64,000 nt of DNA, from assembly GCA_903822005.1 (NCBI GenBank), contig CAIJNL010000009.1:24186-88185 (forward strand), in the 5' to 3' direction. Below are positions 55,905 to 64,000 of the stretch, piece by piece. Numbering within the stretch: the stretch's first letter is position 1; each line of letters begins with the position of its first letter. The notes beneath the pieces are model-generated. The model was not told the origin of the DNA. It did not search any database and saw only the letters and a list, made by a program, of their open reading frames with translations. Source of the DNA: an uncultured Nitrospiraceae bacterium (GTDB lineage: Bacteria; Nitrospirota; Thermodesulfovibrionia; Thermodesulfovibrionales; Dissulfurispiraceae). The position numbers and the translations under genes were made by a program.

Positions 55905-57344
55905 ATGCCGGAAGACGACAATCTGGTCTGCATTCCAGAAGAAATGCTCAAGACGGTTTTCAACGCACTGCCCACCGGGATTTATTTCTGTGACACCAAC
56001 TACATTATTCGTTTTATCAACAACGCATACGCCGATTATCTCGGCGCAAAGCCAGAGGATATCATCGGTAAATCGGTAAAAGACTTTATCCCGGGCACCC
56101 GCGCGCCAATAGTTATCCAGTCCGGGGTAGCGGAGCTTGGCGACCTCGGCCCTCTGGCCAGTGACGGAAAAGGGAAAACTCTTATAGTTAACAGGATACC
56201 TGTCAGGAACGGCAGCGGCGAAGTGTGCGGAATGATATCCCAGGCCCTGTTCAGTGATCCCAGCGAGCTCAAGGCGACGGCCGCAAAAATTGAGCAGCTC
56301 GGAAGAACCGTAAAGTTCTTCAAAGAACAGATCAAGAGTGTCCTCTCGGCCAGATACTCGCTCGATGACATATTGGGGAAAAGCGATGTAATCATACGCG
56401 CAAAAGAGCTGATTTCTGTCTATGCTCGTACTGATACGCCTATCCTCATTCAGGGCGTAACCGGCGTGGGAAAAGAACTTTTCGCTAATGCCCTGCATGT
56501 TGCCAGCACGCGCTCTGATGGGCCCTTTGTATGCATAAACTGCGGGGCCATTCCACATGAACTTTTTGAATCAGAACTTTTTGGGTATTCCTCCGGAGCG
56601 TTTACAGGGGCCAAAAAAGAGGGTAAAATGGGGAAGATTGAGCTGGCCAACAAGGGGACTCTTTTTCTGGATGAGGTGGGTGAGATGCCTCTGTCCGCTC
56701 AGGTAAAGCTCCTCAGAATCCTTGATGATAAAATGATATCGCGCCTCGGTTCGAATAATCCGGTAAGGGTCGATTTCAGACTGGTAGTAGCCACGAACAG
56801 AAACCTGAAGGCGATGATAAGAGAGGGCGGTTTCAGGGAAGATCTCTACTACAGGCTCAGCGCCATGTCGGTCATGATACCTCCTCTTTGCGAACGTCGC
56901 CAGGATATACCCATTATTGTGCAAAGCATTATAGAGAAACTCGACCGCGGGGATTTGACAATATCCCCTGAGGCCATGGACATACTTATCAGCTACAACT
57001 GGCCCGGCAATGTCCGGGAACTCAGAAATGTTGTCGAAAGGGCTGCAAGCTTCTGCTCGGGCGGCGCCATCGAGCCCAAAGACCTGCCGGCAGATATCGT
57101 TAACATAGTCGTCTCCGAATCTGAGCTGCCCTGCCAGAACTCGTTGCCCGAAATACGGAATCAAAATGAGCGCCAGTTGATCATGGACGTTCTGTCCCGC
57201 GAGGACTGGAATATGGTGCGTACCGCTAAGACCCTCGGTATTTCGAGGGCCACGCTTTATGAAAAACTCAAGAAATACAACATCTCCCGGCCTCGAAACG
57301 ACGACCGTGAATCACACGGCCCGACTTCAGATTTTTCTGTTTAA
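55905..57344 (+). CDS. PAS-containing sigma-54-dependent transcriptional activator
   Basis: A 479-residue enhancer-binding protein. The N-terminal PAS domain (EEMLKTVFNALPTGIYFCDTNYIIRFINNAYADYLG) is followed by a linker and an AAA+ domain with Walker A GVTGVGKE, the sigma-54 contact motif GAFTGA near residue 230, and Walker B GTLFLDEVGEMP. A Fis-type helix-turn-helix ends it (VRTAKTLGISRATLYEKLKKY). There is no receiver domain, so activity is probably controlled by a ligand or redox signal at the PAS domain. The ATG at 55905 has CGGAGG before it; the longer frame would run through the enhancer-like palindromes. It lies between two sigma-54-type promoters that it presumably activates. Confidence 0.92.
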   Translation: MPEDDNLVCIPEEMLKTVFNALPTGIYFCDTNYIIRFINNAYADYLGAKPEDIIGKSVKDFIPGTRAPIVIQSGVAELGDLGPLASDGKGKTLIVNRIPVRNGSGEVCGMISQALFSDPSELKATAAKIEQLGRTVKFFKEQIKSVLSARYSLDDILGKSDVIIRAKELISVYARTDTPILIQGVTGVGKELFANALHVASTRSDGPFVCINCGAIPHELFESELFGYSSGAFTGAKKEGKMGKIELANKGTLFLDEVGEMPLSAQVKLLRILDDKMISRLGSNNPVRVDFRLVVATNRNLKAMIREGGFREDLYYRLSAMSVMIPPLCERRQDIPIIVQSIIEKLDRGDLTISPEAMDILISYNWPGNVRELRNVVERAASFCSGGAIEPKDLPADIVNIVVSESELPCQNSLPEIRNQNERQLIMDVLSREDWNMVRTAKTLGISRATLYEKLKKYNISRPRNDDRESHGPTSDFSV

Positions 57345-57462
57345 TCACGCTTATTCAGTCACTGCCTTTTATTTGCAGCTCGCCGTAAAGTAGTCGATTC
57401 CCGCTGAAAAAAGCCTGGACTCTATCAGTGAACTGCTATTCCATTCCCACAGTCCATATTTC

Positions 57463-57478
57463 AGGCATGACTCTTGCT
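57463..57478 (+). promoter_or_regulatory. Sigma-54 (-24/-12) promoter of the glycyl radical enzyme operon
   Basis: AGGCATGACTCTTGCT keeps the essential GG and GC at correct spacing and matches the consensus TGGCAC-N5-TTGCW at all but two positions. The predicted start is near 57489, about 90 bases before the enzyme gene. Confidence 0.7.
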
Positions 57479-57578
57479 CTGTCTGATATGGGAAAGTGTT
57501 TCTCAATCACACGAATCTTGCGGTGCCGGACTTAGGCATCCCAACAGAGAAACGAAAAGTCAGGGAGGTAAATATATC

Positions 57579-60062
57579 ATGGCAGACTATTGCGCAGTAC
57601 TTTCACCGCAGGAACAGCGTATACAAAAAGAAGTCATAGGCAAAGAGGACACTCACGAACGTCCAAGGGCATTCAAAATACTTAAAAGCATACAGAACCT
57701 GAAGCCGAAGATCGATGTTGAGCGGGCAAGGTTTTTTACTGAATCCATGAAAGAGACCGAGGGGCAGCCGCTCATGCTCAGGTGGGCAAAGGCCATGAAG
57801 CACATAGCCGAAAATATCACGGTCTATATCGACGACAATCAGCTTTTGGCCGGACGTGCAGGGGCCCAGGGCCGCTATGGCATACTTTATCCTGAACTTG
57901 ACGGAGATTTTCTCGATCTCGCGATCAAAGAGCTTCCGGGCAGAGTTGAGTCACCATTTGTGATATCCCAAGAGGATGCGCAGATAGTGTTTGATGAGAT
58001 TGCCCCGTACTGGAAAGGAAAGACTTTCCACGAGAATCTTACCAAAGGACTGCCCAAAGAAACGCTTAAACTGACATATGATCCGGCAGATCCACTGAAA
58101 TCACGATTCATAGTGAACGAGACCGCGTCTTTCAGGTCTTCGATCCAGTGGGTTCATGATTATGACAAAGTGCTCAGGCTCGGGTTCAAAGGTATGAAGG
58201 AAGACGCGCAAAGGAGGATCGAAACGCTTGATCCCATGAGCCCTGTGGACAATATGGAGAAGCTTCCATTCCTGCAGGCGGTTGTAATCACCTGCGATGC
58301 CATTACATACTGGGCCAGGCGCCATGCCAAGCTGGCAAAAGAACTTGCCGGAAAAGAAAGCGATCCGGTCAGGAAGAAGGAACTGCTTGAAATGGCAGAC
58401 TGTTGCGAACGGGTGCCGGAGAACCCGGCGCGCACCTTCCGGGAAGCCATGCAGGCACAGTGGCTCACGCAAATATTCTCGCGTATGGAACAAAAGACCG
58501 GCACCATTATATCCAACGGCCGTATGGACCAGTATTTCTATCCTTTCTTTAAAAAAGATATGGAGGAAGGCATACTGACAGAAACCGAAGCCCTGGAGCT
58601 GATGGAATGCATGTGGGTAGGTATGGCGCAGTTTATCGATCTTTATATCTCGCCTACAGGCGGCGCTTTCAATGAAGGCTATGCCCATTGGGAGGCTGTC
58701 ACCATAGGCGGCCAGACCAGCGAAGGCCGTGACGCCACCAATGACCTTTCATACCTTTTCCTTAAGTCAAAGCGTGAGTTTCCGCTGCATTACCCCGATC
58801 TGGCCGCCAGGATACATACCAGTGCGCCGATGCGGTTCCTGCACGAGGTGGCTGAGACCATCAAGGAAGGTTCCGGATTCCCGAAACTCATCAACGACGA
58901 GGAAGTTATCCCCCTATTGCTGGCAAAAGGGGCCCCTTTCGAGCATGCCTATGACTACGCAGTCTCTGGCTGCTCAGAGTGCCGTATGCCGAACCTTGAT
59001 ACTTATACGAGTCCATGTGCATATATAAATTTCGCCGCTGCTGTCGAGATGACAATCTATGACGGAAAGATGCTGCTGCAGGGTGAAGAGCAGATTGGGT
59101 TAAGAACCGGTGATCCCGTCAAATTCGGGACCTGGGATGAATTCTGGAATGCTTATTTGGCCCAGCACATGAACTTCCTTCGCCATGCATTCATCCAGCA
59201 GCATGTGATCAACAACCTCAGGGCAAAGCACTTCGCCTGGCCGACCGGCAGCATTTTGCACGACCTCTGTGTGAAGGAGTGCATGGATATCCATAATCCA
59301 CACATACCGGGCGGCATCGATCTGGGTTACTTTGAGTTTATGGGTTACGGGACAGTTGTCGATTCACTCGCGGCCATAAAGAAACTTGTATTTGAAGAAA
59401 AGAAGCTCAAGATGAGCGAATTAATAGAAGCCATGCAGGTCAATTTCGATGGCAGGGAAGCAATTCGTCAGATGCTCGCAAATGCGCCCAAGTTCGGCAC
59501 AAATAATGAGTATGCTGACAAGATTGCCAAGGACCTCGACAGGGTCTGCCTGGAATACACACGGAAATATTCGAAGGAACTTGGAATACATCTCGACCTG
59601 CGCTATGTGCCTTTCACATCGCATGTGCCTTTTGGCAAAGTTGTGAGCGCTTCTCCGTGCGGTCGCAAGGCGTATACCCCTCTTTCTGACGGATCGTCTG
59701 CTTCCCAGGGGTTCGACTCGAAGGGGCCGACTGCTGTGCTGCTATCGAACTATAATTCAAAAAATTATGATTTCAGGGAGCGTGCTGCCCGACTGCTGAA
59801 TATTAAATTCACGCCTGCAGTCATGGCGGGCGATGAAGGAACGCTTAAGCTGATATCCTTCATCAAGACATGGTGCGATCTGAAACTCTGGCACATCCAG
59901 TTCAATGTTATCAACAGATCGACCCTTTTGGCAGCCAAGAAAGATCCAGACAAGTATCGGAGCCTGATCGTACGCATAGCAGGATACAGCGCATATTTCA
60001 CTGACCTGTCTCCGGACCTGCAGGACGATCTGATAACGCGCACGGAGCATATAGCTGTCTGA
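57579..60062 (+). CDS. islA: Glycyl radical enzyme, probable isethionate sulfite-lyase
   Basis: An 827-residue glycyl radical enzyme. The C-terminal radical loop is [20 protein letters not shown] with the radical Gly at 802; the active-site loop is [12 protein letters not shown] with Cys465 and Glu467 (GCxE class). FRSSIQ gives Arg186 and Gln190, and LDLRYVPF gives Arg675. As I recall, isethionate sulfite-lyase uses Arg189, Gln193, Cys468, Glu470, Arg678 and Gly805, so all six fall at a constant offset of three. The predicted reaction is isethionate to acetaldehyde plus sulfite. Context agrees: sulfonate-type importer, TauE-type exporter, activase and acylating acetaldehyde dehydrogenase. The ATG at 57579 has GGGAGGT before it. 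Alternatives are a related C-S lyase or an arylacetate decarboxylase; the family is certain, the substrate likely. Confidence 0.8.
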   Translation: MADYCAVLSPQEQRIQKEVIGKEDTHERPRAFKILKSIQNLKPKIDVERARFFTESMKETEGQPLMLRWAKAMKHIAENITVYIDDNQLLAGRAGAQGRYGILYPELDGDFLDLAIKELPGRVESPFVISQEDAQIVFDEIAPYWKGKTFHENLTKGLPKETLKLTYDPADPLKSRFIVNETASFRSSIQWVHDYDKVLRLGFKGMKEDAQRRIETLDPMSPVDNMEKLPFLQAVVITCDAITYWARRHAKLAKELAGKESDPVRKKELLEMADCCERVPENPARTFREAMQAQWLTQIFSRMEQKTGTIISNGRMDQYFYPFFKKDMEEGILTETEALELMECMWVGMAQFIDLYISPTGGAFNEGYAHWEAVTIGGQTSEGRDATNDLSYLFLKSKREFPLHYPDLAARIHTSAPMRFLHEVAETIKEGSGFPKLINDEEVIPLLLAKGAPFEHAYDYAVSGCSECRMPNLDTYTSPCAYINFAAAVEMTIYDGKMLLQGEEQIGLRTGDPVKFGTWDEFWNAYLAQHMNFLRHAFIQQHVINNLRAKHFAWPTGSILHDLCVKECMDIHNPHIPGGIDLGYFEFMGYGTVVDSLAAIKKLVFEEKKLKMSELIEAMQVNFDGREAIRQMLANAPKFGTNNEYADKIAKDLDRVCLEYTRKYSKELGIHLDLRYVPFTSHVPFGKVVSASPCGRKAYTPLSDGSSASQGFDSKGPTAVLLSNYNSKNYDFRERAARLLNIKFTPAVMAGDEGTLKLISFIKTWCDLKLWHIQFNVINRSTLLAAKKDPDKYRSLIVRIAGYSAYFTDLSPDLQDDLITRTEHIAV

Positions 60063-60134
60063 GCGCATGCATGAAAAGATGTGCTGCCGCTCGATGTTTA
60101 TGTCCGGCAGGGCTTGGCGTTCCGGAGGATTTTT

Positions 60135-61067
60135 GTGACGATGACCCAGACTGACCGGACATTACGGGGCTGTGTGTTCAATATACAGAATTACTCTGTA
60201 CATGACGGACCGGGCATCCGAACTATAGTATTCCTCAAGGGTTGCCCGCTGCGCTGCGAATGGTGCTGCAATCCTGAATCACAGCTCCTGTCGCCTGAAC
60301 TCGCATACAATCCGCAAAAATGCATTGGCATTGAAGAATGCATCAGATGCAATGATGTCTGCCGGCAGTTCGCCATAGGTCAGTCCGGACACAAAAAAAT
60401 TACGATAAACCGGGATATCTGCAACCTCTGTTTCGAATGTGTGGAGGCATGCCCGTCAAAGGCCATACATGTATTTGGGAATTCCATGTCTGTCACGGAA
60501 GTGATCAATATAGTCGAGGCAGACAGCGCATTCTATGCGCGTTCCGGTGGAGGGCTTACGATCAGCGGCGGTGAACCGCTCATGCAACATGAATTCACGC
60601 TCGCGCTGCTGATCGAGGCACGCCGACGCCATATTGATGCTACGGTAGAAACGTGCGGATTTGCGGAGTGGGACATCCTTGAACAAGTCGGAAGTCATCT
60701 GAAATTCATTCTTTTTGATATTAAGAGCATGAACGATACCAAGCACAGGACCTTCACTGGTGTTTCGAACGAGCTAATCCTGGACAATTTCAGGAAACTG
60801 CGCGATACCTTCCCTCAACTTCACATCCTTGCCAGGATACCGCTAATCCCTGGACTGAACGATTCAGAAGAAGAGATTGCTGAAATTATCTCTTTCATAA
60901 AAGGTATGAAGAATATAAGCTGTGAACTCCTGCCTTATCATCGTATCGGCCAGTCCAAATATGAATTTCTTGGCCGTGATTATTCCATGGCCGGGGTAAA
61001 ACTGAGTGACGAAAAGGCCCAGTCGCTAAAAGACTATGTCATCGCTCACTTCGCAGCCGGGAATTAG
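60135..61067 (+). CDS. islB: Glycyl radical enzyme activating enzyme (radical SAM)
   Basis: A 310-residue activase that uses S-adenosylmethionine and a [4Fe-4S] cluster to place the radical on the partner enzyme. The radical SAM motif CPLRCEWC is present. Between it and the core lies a ferredoxin-like insert with two cysteine clusters (CIGIEECIRCNDVC and CNLCFECVEACP), as in activases of the non-PFL glycyl radical enzymes. TISGGEPL binds SAM. I chose the GTG at 60135 because GGAGG lies six bases upstream; an ATG two codons later is possible. The gene follows the lyase by 72 bases. Confidence 0.88.
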   Translation: MTMTQTDRTLRGCVFNIQNYSVHDGPGIRTIVFLKGCPLRCEWCCNPESQLLSPELAYNPQKCIGIEECIRCNDVCRQFAIGQSGHKKITINRDICNLCFECVEACPSKAIHVFGNSMSVTEVINIVEADSAFYARSGGGLTISGGEPLMQHEFTLALLIEARRRHIDATVETCGFAEWDILEQVGSHLKFILFDIKSMNDTKHRTFTGVSNELILDNFRKLRDTFPQLHILARIPLIPGLNDSEEEIAEIISFIKGMKNISCELLPYHRIGQSKYEFLGRDYSMAGVKLSDEKAQSLKDYVIAHFAAGN

Positions 61068-61078
61068 GATATTTAGCG

Positions 61079-61108
61079 CCGCCTGATACGCGGCATCTGT
61101 TTTTTTTG
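61079..61108 (+). terminator. Terminator or attenuator between the activase and dehydrogenase genes
   Basis: GCCGC, a 7-base loop and GCGGC form a 5-bp GC stem; after five bases a run of eight T follows. The stem is short, so partial readthrough is likely, which would set lower expression of the two downstream genes. Confidence 0.5.
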
Positions 61109-61135
61109 CTGAAATGATCACAAGGGAGGAATTGT

Positions 61136-62023
61136 ATGGCCAAATTGTCTGTCGCAGTCCTGGGGTCAGGAAATATCGGTACGGACCTTATGTACAAGTT
61201 ACGCCGAAGCACGCTACTCGAACTGAAGATGGTCGCAGGCATAGATCCCGCCTCGGAGGGCCTGGCACTTGCGCGAAAGCTTGGGTTCGAAACCTGCACG
61301 GACGGGATCGAGGGCATCCTCCGCAACGGGAAAATCCGGATGGTGTTTGATGCAACCTCTGCAAAAGCCCACCTCGCGCATGCACCGCGCCTCAAGGCCG
61401 CGGGCATTTTCGCCGTTGATCTGACTCCGGCAGCAGTGGGCCCGGGTGTCATACCTGTTGTGAATCTTGAGCAGTATTCTGCCGAATCCAATGTCAATCT
61501 GGTTTCGTGCGGTGCGCAGGCGACCGTTCCTATCGTGGCCGCCATAAATAAAATCAGCCCTGTCCAGTATGCCGAAACAGTGTCCACCATAGCGAGTCTC
61601 AGTGCGGGCCCCGGCACAAGGCGCAATATCGATGAGTTTACGCGCACTACGGCGAGGAGCGTTCGCGAAATCGGGGGGGCGAAACAATCCAAAAGCATCA
61701 TCGTGCTCAACCCTGCGGACCCACCCATTATCATGCGCAACACTGTTTATGCCGTGGTTGAACTGCCTGTGGACGAGAAGCGCATCCGCGACTCTGTTAT
61801 GGCCGTGGCCGAAAAGATCAAATCTTATGTGCCCGGGTATACAGTCACCGTCGAGCCGTTCCTGGACGGCGATCACATAACTACCTGCATAGAAGTGACC
61901 GGCGCCGGCGATTATCTGGCCCCTTATGCCGGAAATCTCGATATCATTACCGCTGCAGCAGTTAACGTTGCCGAGCGCTATGCAGGGATAATCTCGAAGG
62001 AAAGGATGGCAACCAATGGCTAA
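61136..62023 (+). CDS. mhpF: Acetaldehyde dehydrogenase (acylating), DmpF/MhpF type
   Basis: A 295-residue enzyme that converts acetaldehyde, CoA and NAD+ to acetyl-CoA and NADH. The Rossmann start VAVLGSGNIGTDLM, the catalytic Cys125 in NLVSCGAQATVP and the family block AGPGTRRNIDEFTRTTARS are all present, and the length is normal for the DmpF/MhpF/BphJ class. A GGGAGG ribosome site precedes the ATG. It would use the acetaldehyde from the lyase. Its stop overlaps the aldolase start by eight bases, so the two subunits are made together. Confidence 0.92.
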   Translation: MAKLSVAVLGSGNIGTDLMYKLRRSTLLELKMVAGIDPASEGLALARKLGFETCTDGIEGILRNGKIRMVFDATSAKAHLAHAPRLKAAGIFAVDLTPAAVGPGVIPVVNLEQYSAESNVNLVSCGAQATVPIVAAINKISPVQYAETVSTIASLSAGPGTRRNIDEFTRTTARSVREIGGAKQSKSIIVLNPADPPIIMRNTVYAVVELPVDEKRIRDSVMAVAEKIKSYVPGYTVTVEPFLDGDHITTCIEVTGAGDYLAPYAGNLDIITAAAVNVAERYAGIISKERMATNG

Positions 62024-63038
62024 GCTCACCGTTGTTGATGTTACTCTTCGCGACGGGAATCACACCGTCCGTCAGCAGTTCACGCCCGAGTTGATGTCCA
62101 GGGTAGCAGCTGCCCTCGATGCTGCAGGAGTGGCCATCATAGAAGTTGGTCACGGTGATGGAACAGGAGGAAGTTCCATTCATGTCGGGAGAACGGCCGC
62201 CCCGAACGATCAATTGATCAAGGCTGTTGTGTCTTCCATAAAAAAAGCGAAGGCTTCAATATTCCTGATCCCCGGCTTCGGAACTATGGATGATCTGCAG
62301 CAATGCTATGATCTTGGCGTCACGGTCGCAAGAGTGGCATGCCATTGTACGGAAGCTGACACCACCGAACAGCACATTCAGCTCGCAAGGAGCCTGGATA
62401 TGCTTGCTGTTGGGTATCTTATCTCGTTCGGCATGACGTCCGTGCAGCGCATCGTCGAAGAGGCGAAGAAGATGGAGTCTTACGGTGCACAGTATATCAA
62501 CCTCGCCGATTCCCAGGGGTACCTGGTGCCCCACCAGGTAAGGGAATACGTCACTGCCGTACTCAATGCGGTAAAGATACCTGTCGGGTTCCATGCCCAC
62601 AATAATCTGGGATGTTCGATCGGCAATTCACTCGCCGCGATTGAGGCGGGCGCTGCCTATGTGGATGGAAGCCTGAAGGGCTTTGGCGGCGGAGCAGGCA
62701 ATGCCCAGACAGAGACACTTGTAGCTGCGTTGAAGACGGGTGGATTTGAGACGGATGTTGACCTGTTTGGCATTCTGGACGCGGCAGACATTCTCGTGGA
62801 GGAGATCAAGAAACAGCCATCTCTGGCGAATGTTCCGATGCCCACGGTCGACAACGATTCCATCCTGATGGGTTATGCATGTGTTTACGGCGGATATATC
62901 CAGCCTGTAAAACGTGCGGCCCAGGAATATGGCTGCGATCCACGGGAACTCGTGCTTCGCCTGGGGGCGCGCAAGGTTGTGGCCGCACAGGAAGACGTGG
63001 TCATCGAGGAGGCGAGACGTCTCGCCGGCAAGGCCTGA
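62016..63038 (+). CDS. mhpE: 4-hydroxy-2-oxovalerate aldolase, DmpG/MhpE type
   Basis: A 340-residue metal-dependent class II pyruvate aldolase that reversibly joins pyruvate and acetaldehyde. The catalytic Arg12, Asp13 and His16 are in LRDGNH, the metal ligands His193 and His195 in GFHAHNN, and the Tyr region MGYACVYGGY is present. In known systems it forms a channelled complex with the acylating dehydrogenase encoded directly before it. All active-site residues look intact, so it is probably a working enzyme and not only a scaffold. Its presence beside an isethionate lyase is unexpected. Confidence 0.92.
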   Translation: MAKLTVVDVTLRDGNHTVRQQFTPELMSRVAAALDAAGVAIIEVGHGDGTGGSSIHVGRTAAPNDQLIKAVVSSIKKAKASIFLIPGFGTMDDLQQCYDLGVTVARVACHCTEADTTEQHIQLARSLDMLAVGYLISFGMTSVQRIVEEAKKMESYGAQYINLADSQGYLVPHQVREYVTAVLNAVKIPVGFHAHNNLGCSIGNSLAAIEAGAAYVDGSLKGFGGGAGNAQTETLVAALKTGGFETDVDLFGILDAADILVEEIKKQPSLANVPMPTVDNDSILMGYACVYGGYIQPVKRAAQEYGCDPRELVLRLGARKVVAAQEDVVIEEARRLAGKA

Positions 63039-63068
63039 GATATAACAGAATTGTCGAATCACCTTAAA

Positions 63069-63117
63069 GGGAAGGCCCAATGTTTCCGTCTTTCAATACT
63101 CGCCATTGGGCCTTCCC
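63069..63117 (+). terminator. Long perfect hairpin after the aldolase gene
   Basis: GGGAAGGCCCAATG and its exact complement form a 14-bp stem with a 21-base loop, 30 bases after the mhpE stop. There is no T tract, so it may act as an mRNA 3' stabiliser or a factor-dependent terminator. Confidence 0.6.
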
Positions 63118-63313
63118 CGCCATCATGTTAATCGGCATTGAAACTCTCCCCACCACCTGGCCACAATTTTGACCCGCATCAACCTTTGGTTTTATATTCA
63201 ATTTCAGACTCTTAGTTAGATGGGTGTTGGTCACCGTTGGACGCCTACAAGTGTAACAAGTGGGTCATACTGTGACGCCGGTCAACAGCTTTATTGGGGA
63301 AAAGTAGAGGCAG

Positions 63314-63520
63314 CTACTTTTGTCGCAGGGTTTTGGAGAGGAAGAGAACGCAGTTTTCGAAATTTTCGGTTGAGCAGTAACAGGAAAGCCTTTTGTTGTC
63401 TATGGCGAGCGAGAATAGAGAGGCATTGCAAATATTAACCGACGCATCTCTGTATGGACATGGCACTGCCTGGGTTTCTTTCAATATAGTCTGATAGTTG
63501 TTTCTATCCATAAGTTCCAT
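63314..63520 (-). CDS. Small cysteine-motif protein (second of a pair)
   Basis: A 68-residue protein with CPYRD ... ICNAS ... CYCSTENFENCVLFLSK. The spacing of CP[YH], C.A and YC.TE...C matches that of the gene just upstream, so the two are probably paralogues of one small metal- or disulfide-binding family. GAGGTGAT precedes the ATG. The gene starts seven bases after the previous stop. The function is unknown. Confidence 0.6.
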   Translation of the reverse strand: MELMDRNNYQTILKETQAVPCPYRDASVNICNASLFSLAIDNKRLSCYCSTENFENCVLFLSKTLRQK

Positions 63521-63527
63521 CGTTATA

Positions 63528-63725
63528 TCACCTCGCTTTCACTAAATTCCGGGCTTTGCCGGTTTCGGCAAATGGACGCATGTCCAGAATGTCGAGATAA
63601 AACGGACATTTTACGTGGTATTCAGTCTTGCAGTATTCCTTCAATTGAAATGGCGAAGGAATATACGGTTTCTTTGTGGCCTCACACGCTTTGTACATCC
63701 AGTCGGCCAAATGCGGACATTTCAT
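63528..63725 (-). CDS. Small cysteine-motif protein (first of a pair)
   Basis: A 65-residue protein with MKCPHLADWMYKACEA ... YCKTEYHVKCPFYLD, sharing the cysteine pattern of the next gene. GGAGC precedes the ATG. A strong minus-strand promoter lies about 200 bases upstream, with a structured leader. The function is unknown. Confidence 0.6.
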   Translation of the reverse strand: MKCPHLADWMYKACEATKKPYIPSPFQLKEYCKTEYHVKCPFYLDILDMRPFAETGKARNLVKAR

Positions 63726-63750
63726 ACTTCAGCTCCTTTTCTAAGTCAAT

Positions 63751-63777
63751 TGTGACTGTTAATACGCATTAATCACA
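63751..63777. promoter_or_regulatory. Nested inverted repeat in the leader of the small-gene pair
   Basis: TGTGA ... TCACA encloses TTAAT-ACGC-ATTAA, giving an imperfect 27-base palindrome that could be an operator. The TGTGA/TCACA spacing is too wide for a CRP site. Confidence 0.35.
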
Positions 63778-63923
63778 GCCTTTCGGTTCTTAAGCAAAAC
63801 GCGCCCTGATTGAATCGAATAGCCTGTATCTTAGCGAAATAAAACCATATTCAGGGCAGGGTGTCACGTCCCAGGTATTTGGTACCAGTTCAATCCCAGG
63901 TAATGGAGACCACCATTGTTAGT

Positions 63924-63952
63924 ATATTATTGCTTCCTTATTTTTAAGTCAA
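63924..63952 (-). promoter_or_regulatory. Strong sigma-70-type promoter for the small-gene pair
   Basis: On the minus strand TTGACT is followed by exactly 17 bases and TAATAT. Transcription would start near 63917, leaving a leader of about 190 bases that contains a GCCCTGA/TCAGGGC stem. Confidence 0.6.
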
Positions 63953-64000
63953 CGTTTTTGACCTCAATTTTCCCTTTCAGTCTGTAGCTTCTTCCCTTGA

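Noticed and set aside
57579..60062. Calling the glycyl radical enzyme a pyruvate formate-lyase
   Set aside because: PFL has two adjacent catalytic cysteines; here the loop is GCSE with a single Cys and a Glu, the GCxE class.
1..64000. CRISPR arrays, rRNA genes, insertion sequences or prophage
   Set aside because: I saw no regularly spaced repeat array, no rRNA-like segments and no transposase, integrase or phage structural motifs.

Overview
The window reads as chromosome from an anaerobic Gram-negative bacterium, most likely Desulfobacterota or Nitrospirota-like. The pointers are oxygen-sensitive enzymes (a glycyl radical enzyme with its activase, an indolepyruvate:ferredoxin oxidoreductase), sigma-54 control, two-membrane envelope genes (porin, RND pumps, lipoproteins, DegP-type protease), and a sulfonate-type gene cluster. 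I cannot fix the genus from sequence alone.

Layout. (1) 1-16.3 kb is housekeeping: a patatin-like tail, an AddAB-like helicase-nuclease pair, a YihY-type membrane protein, EngB GTPase, a Do-type protease, a slipin, a DedA-like membrane protein, and the lipid/ribosome operon yceD-rpmF-plsX-fabH. (2) 14.8-25.7 kb looks like aromatic or 2-oxoacid metabolism: a porin with a sodium:solute symporter, iorB, two phenylacetate-CoA ligase/ACT-domain gene pairs, a MASE3-type diguanylate cyclase, a DUF2784 protein, and iorA, which lacks its usual ferredoxin tail. (3) 26-35 kb is a complete RND efflux operon (adaptor, two different pumps, outer-membrane factor), followed by larC on the other strand. (4) A tRNA-Thr(CGT) at 36.5 kb is followed by about 13 kb of accessory DNA made mostly of small exported or membrane proteins I cannot name. 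It also holds a diverged repeat pair, micro-ORFs and a hairpin-rich stretch that may be a structured RNA.

(5) 49.6-63.0 kb is the most interesting part, a probable isethionate (2-hydroxyethanesulfonate) utilisation locus. On the minus strand lies a sulfonate/taurine-type ABC importer with one binding protein, two permeases and two different ATPases, ending in a small membrane protein and a TauE/SafE-type exporter. Divergent from it are a PAS-containing sigma-54 activator, a glycyl radical enzyme with the residue pattern of isethionate sulfite-lyase, its activating enzyme, an acylating acetaldehyde dehydrogenase and a 4-hydroxy-2-oxovalerate aldolase. Near-consensus -24/-12 promoters precede both the importer and the glycyl radical enzyme, and a set of inverted repeats sits at enhancer distance from the importer promoter. 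Proposed flow: isethionate is imported; the lyase splits it to acetaldehyde and sulfite; acetaldehyde becomes acetyl-CoA; sulfite is exported or reduced by enzymes not in this window. The aldolase partner and the asymmetric ATPase pair are the unusual parts. (6) The last kilobase carries two small cysteine-motif genes behind a strong minus-strand promoter.
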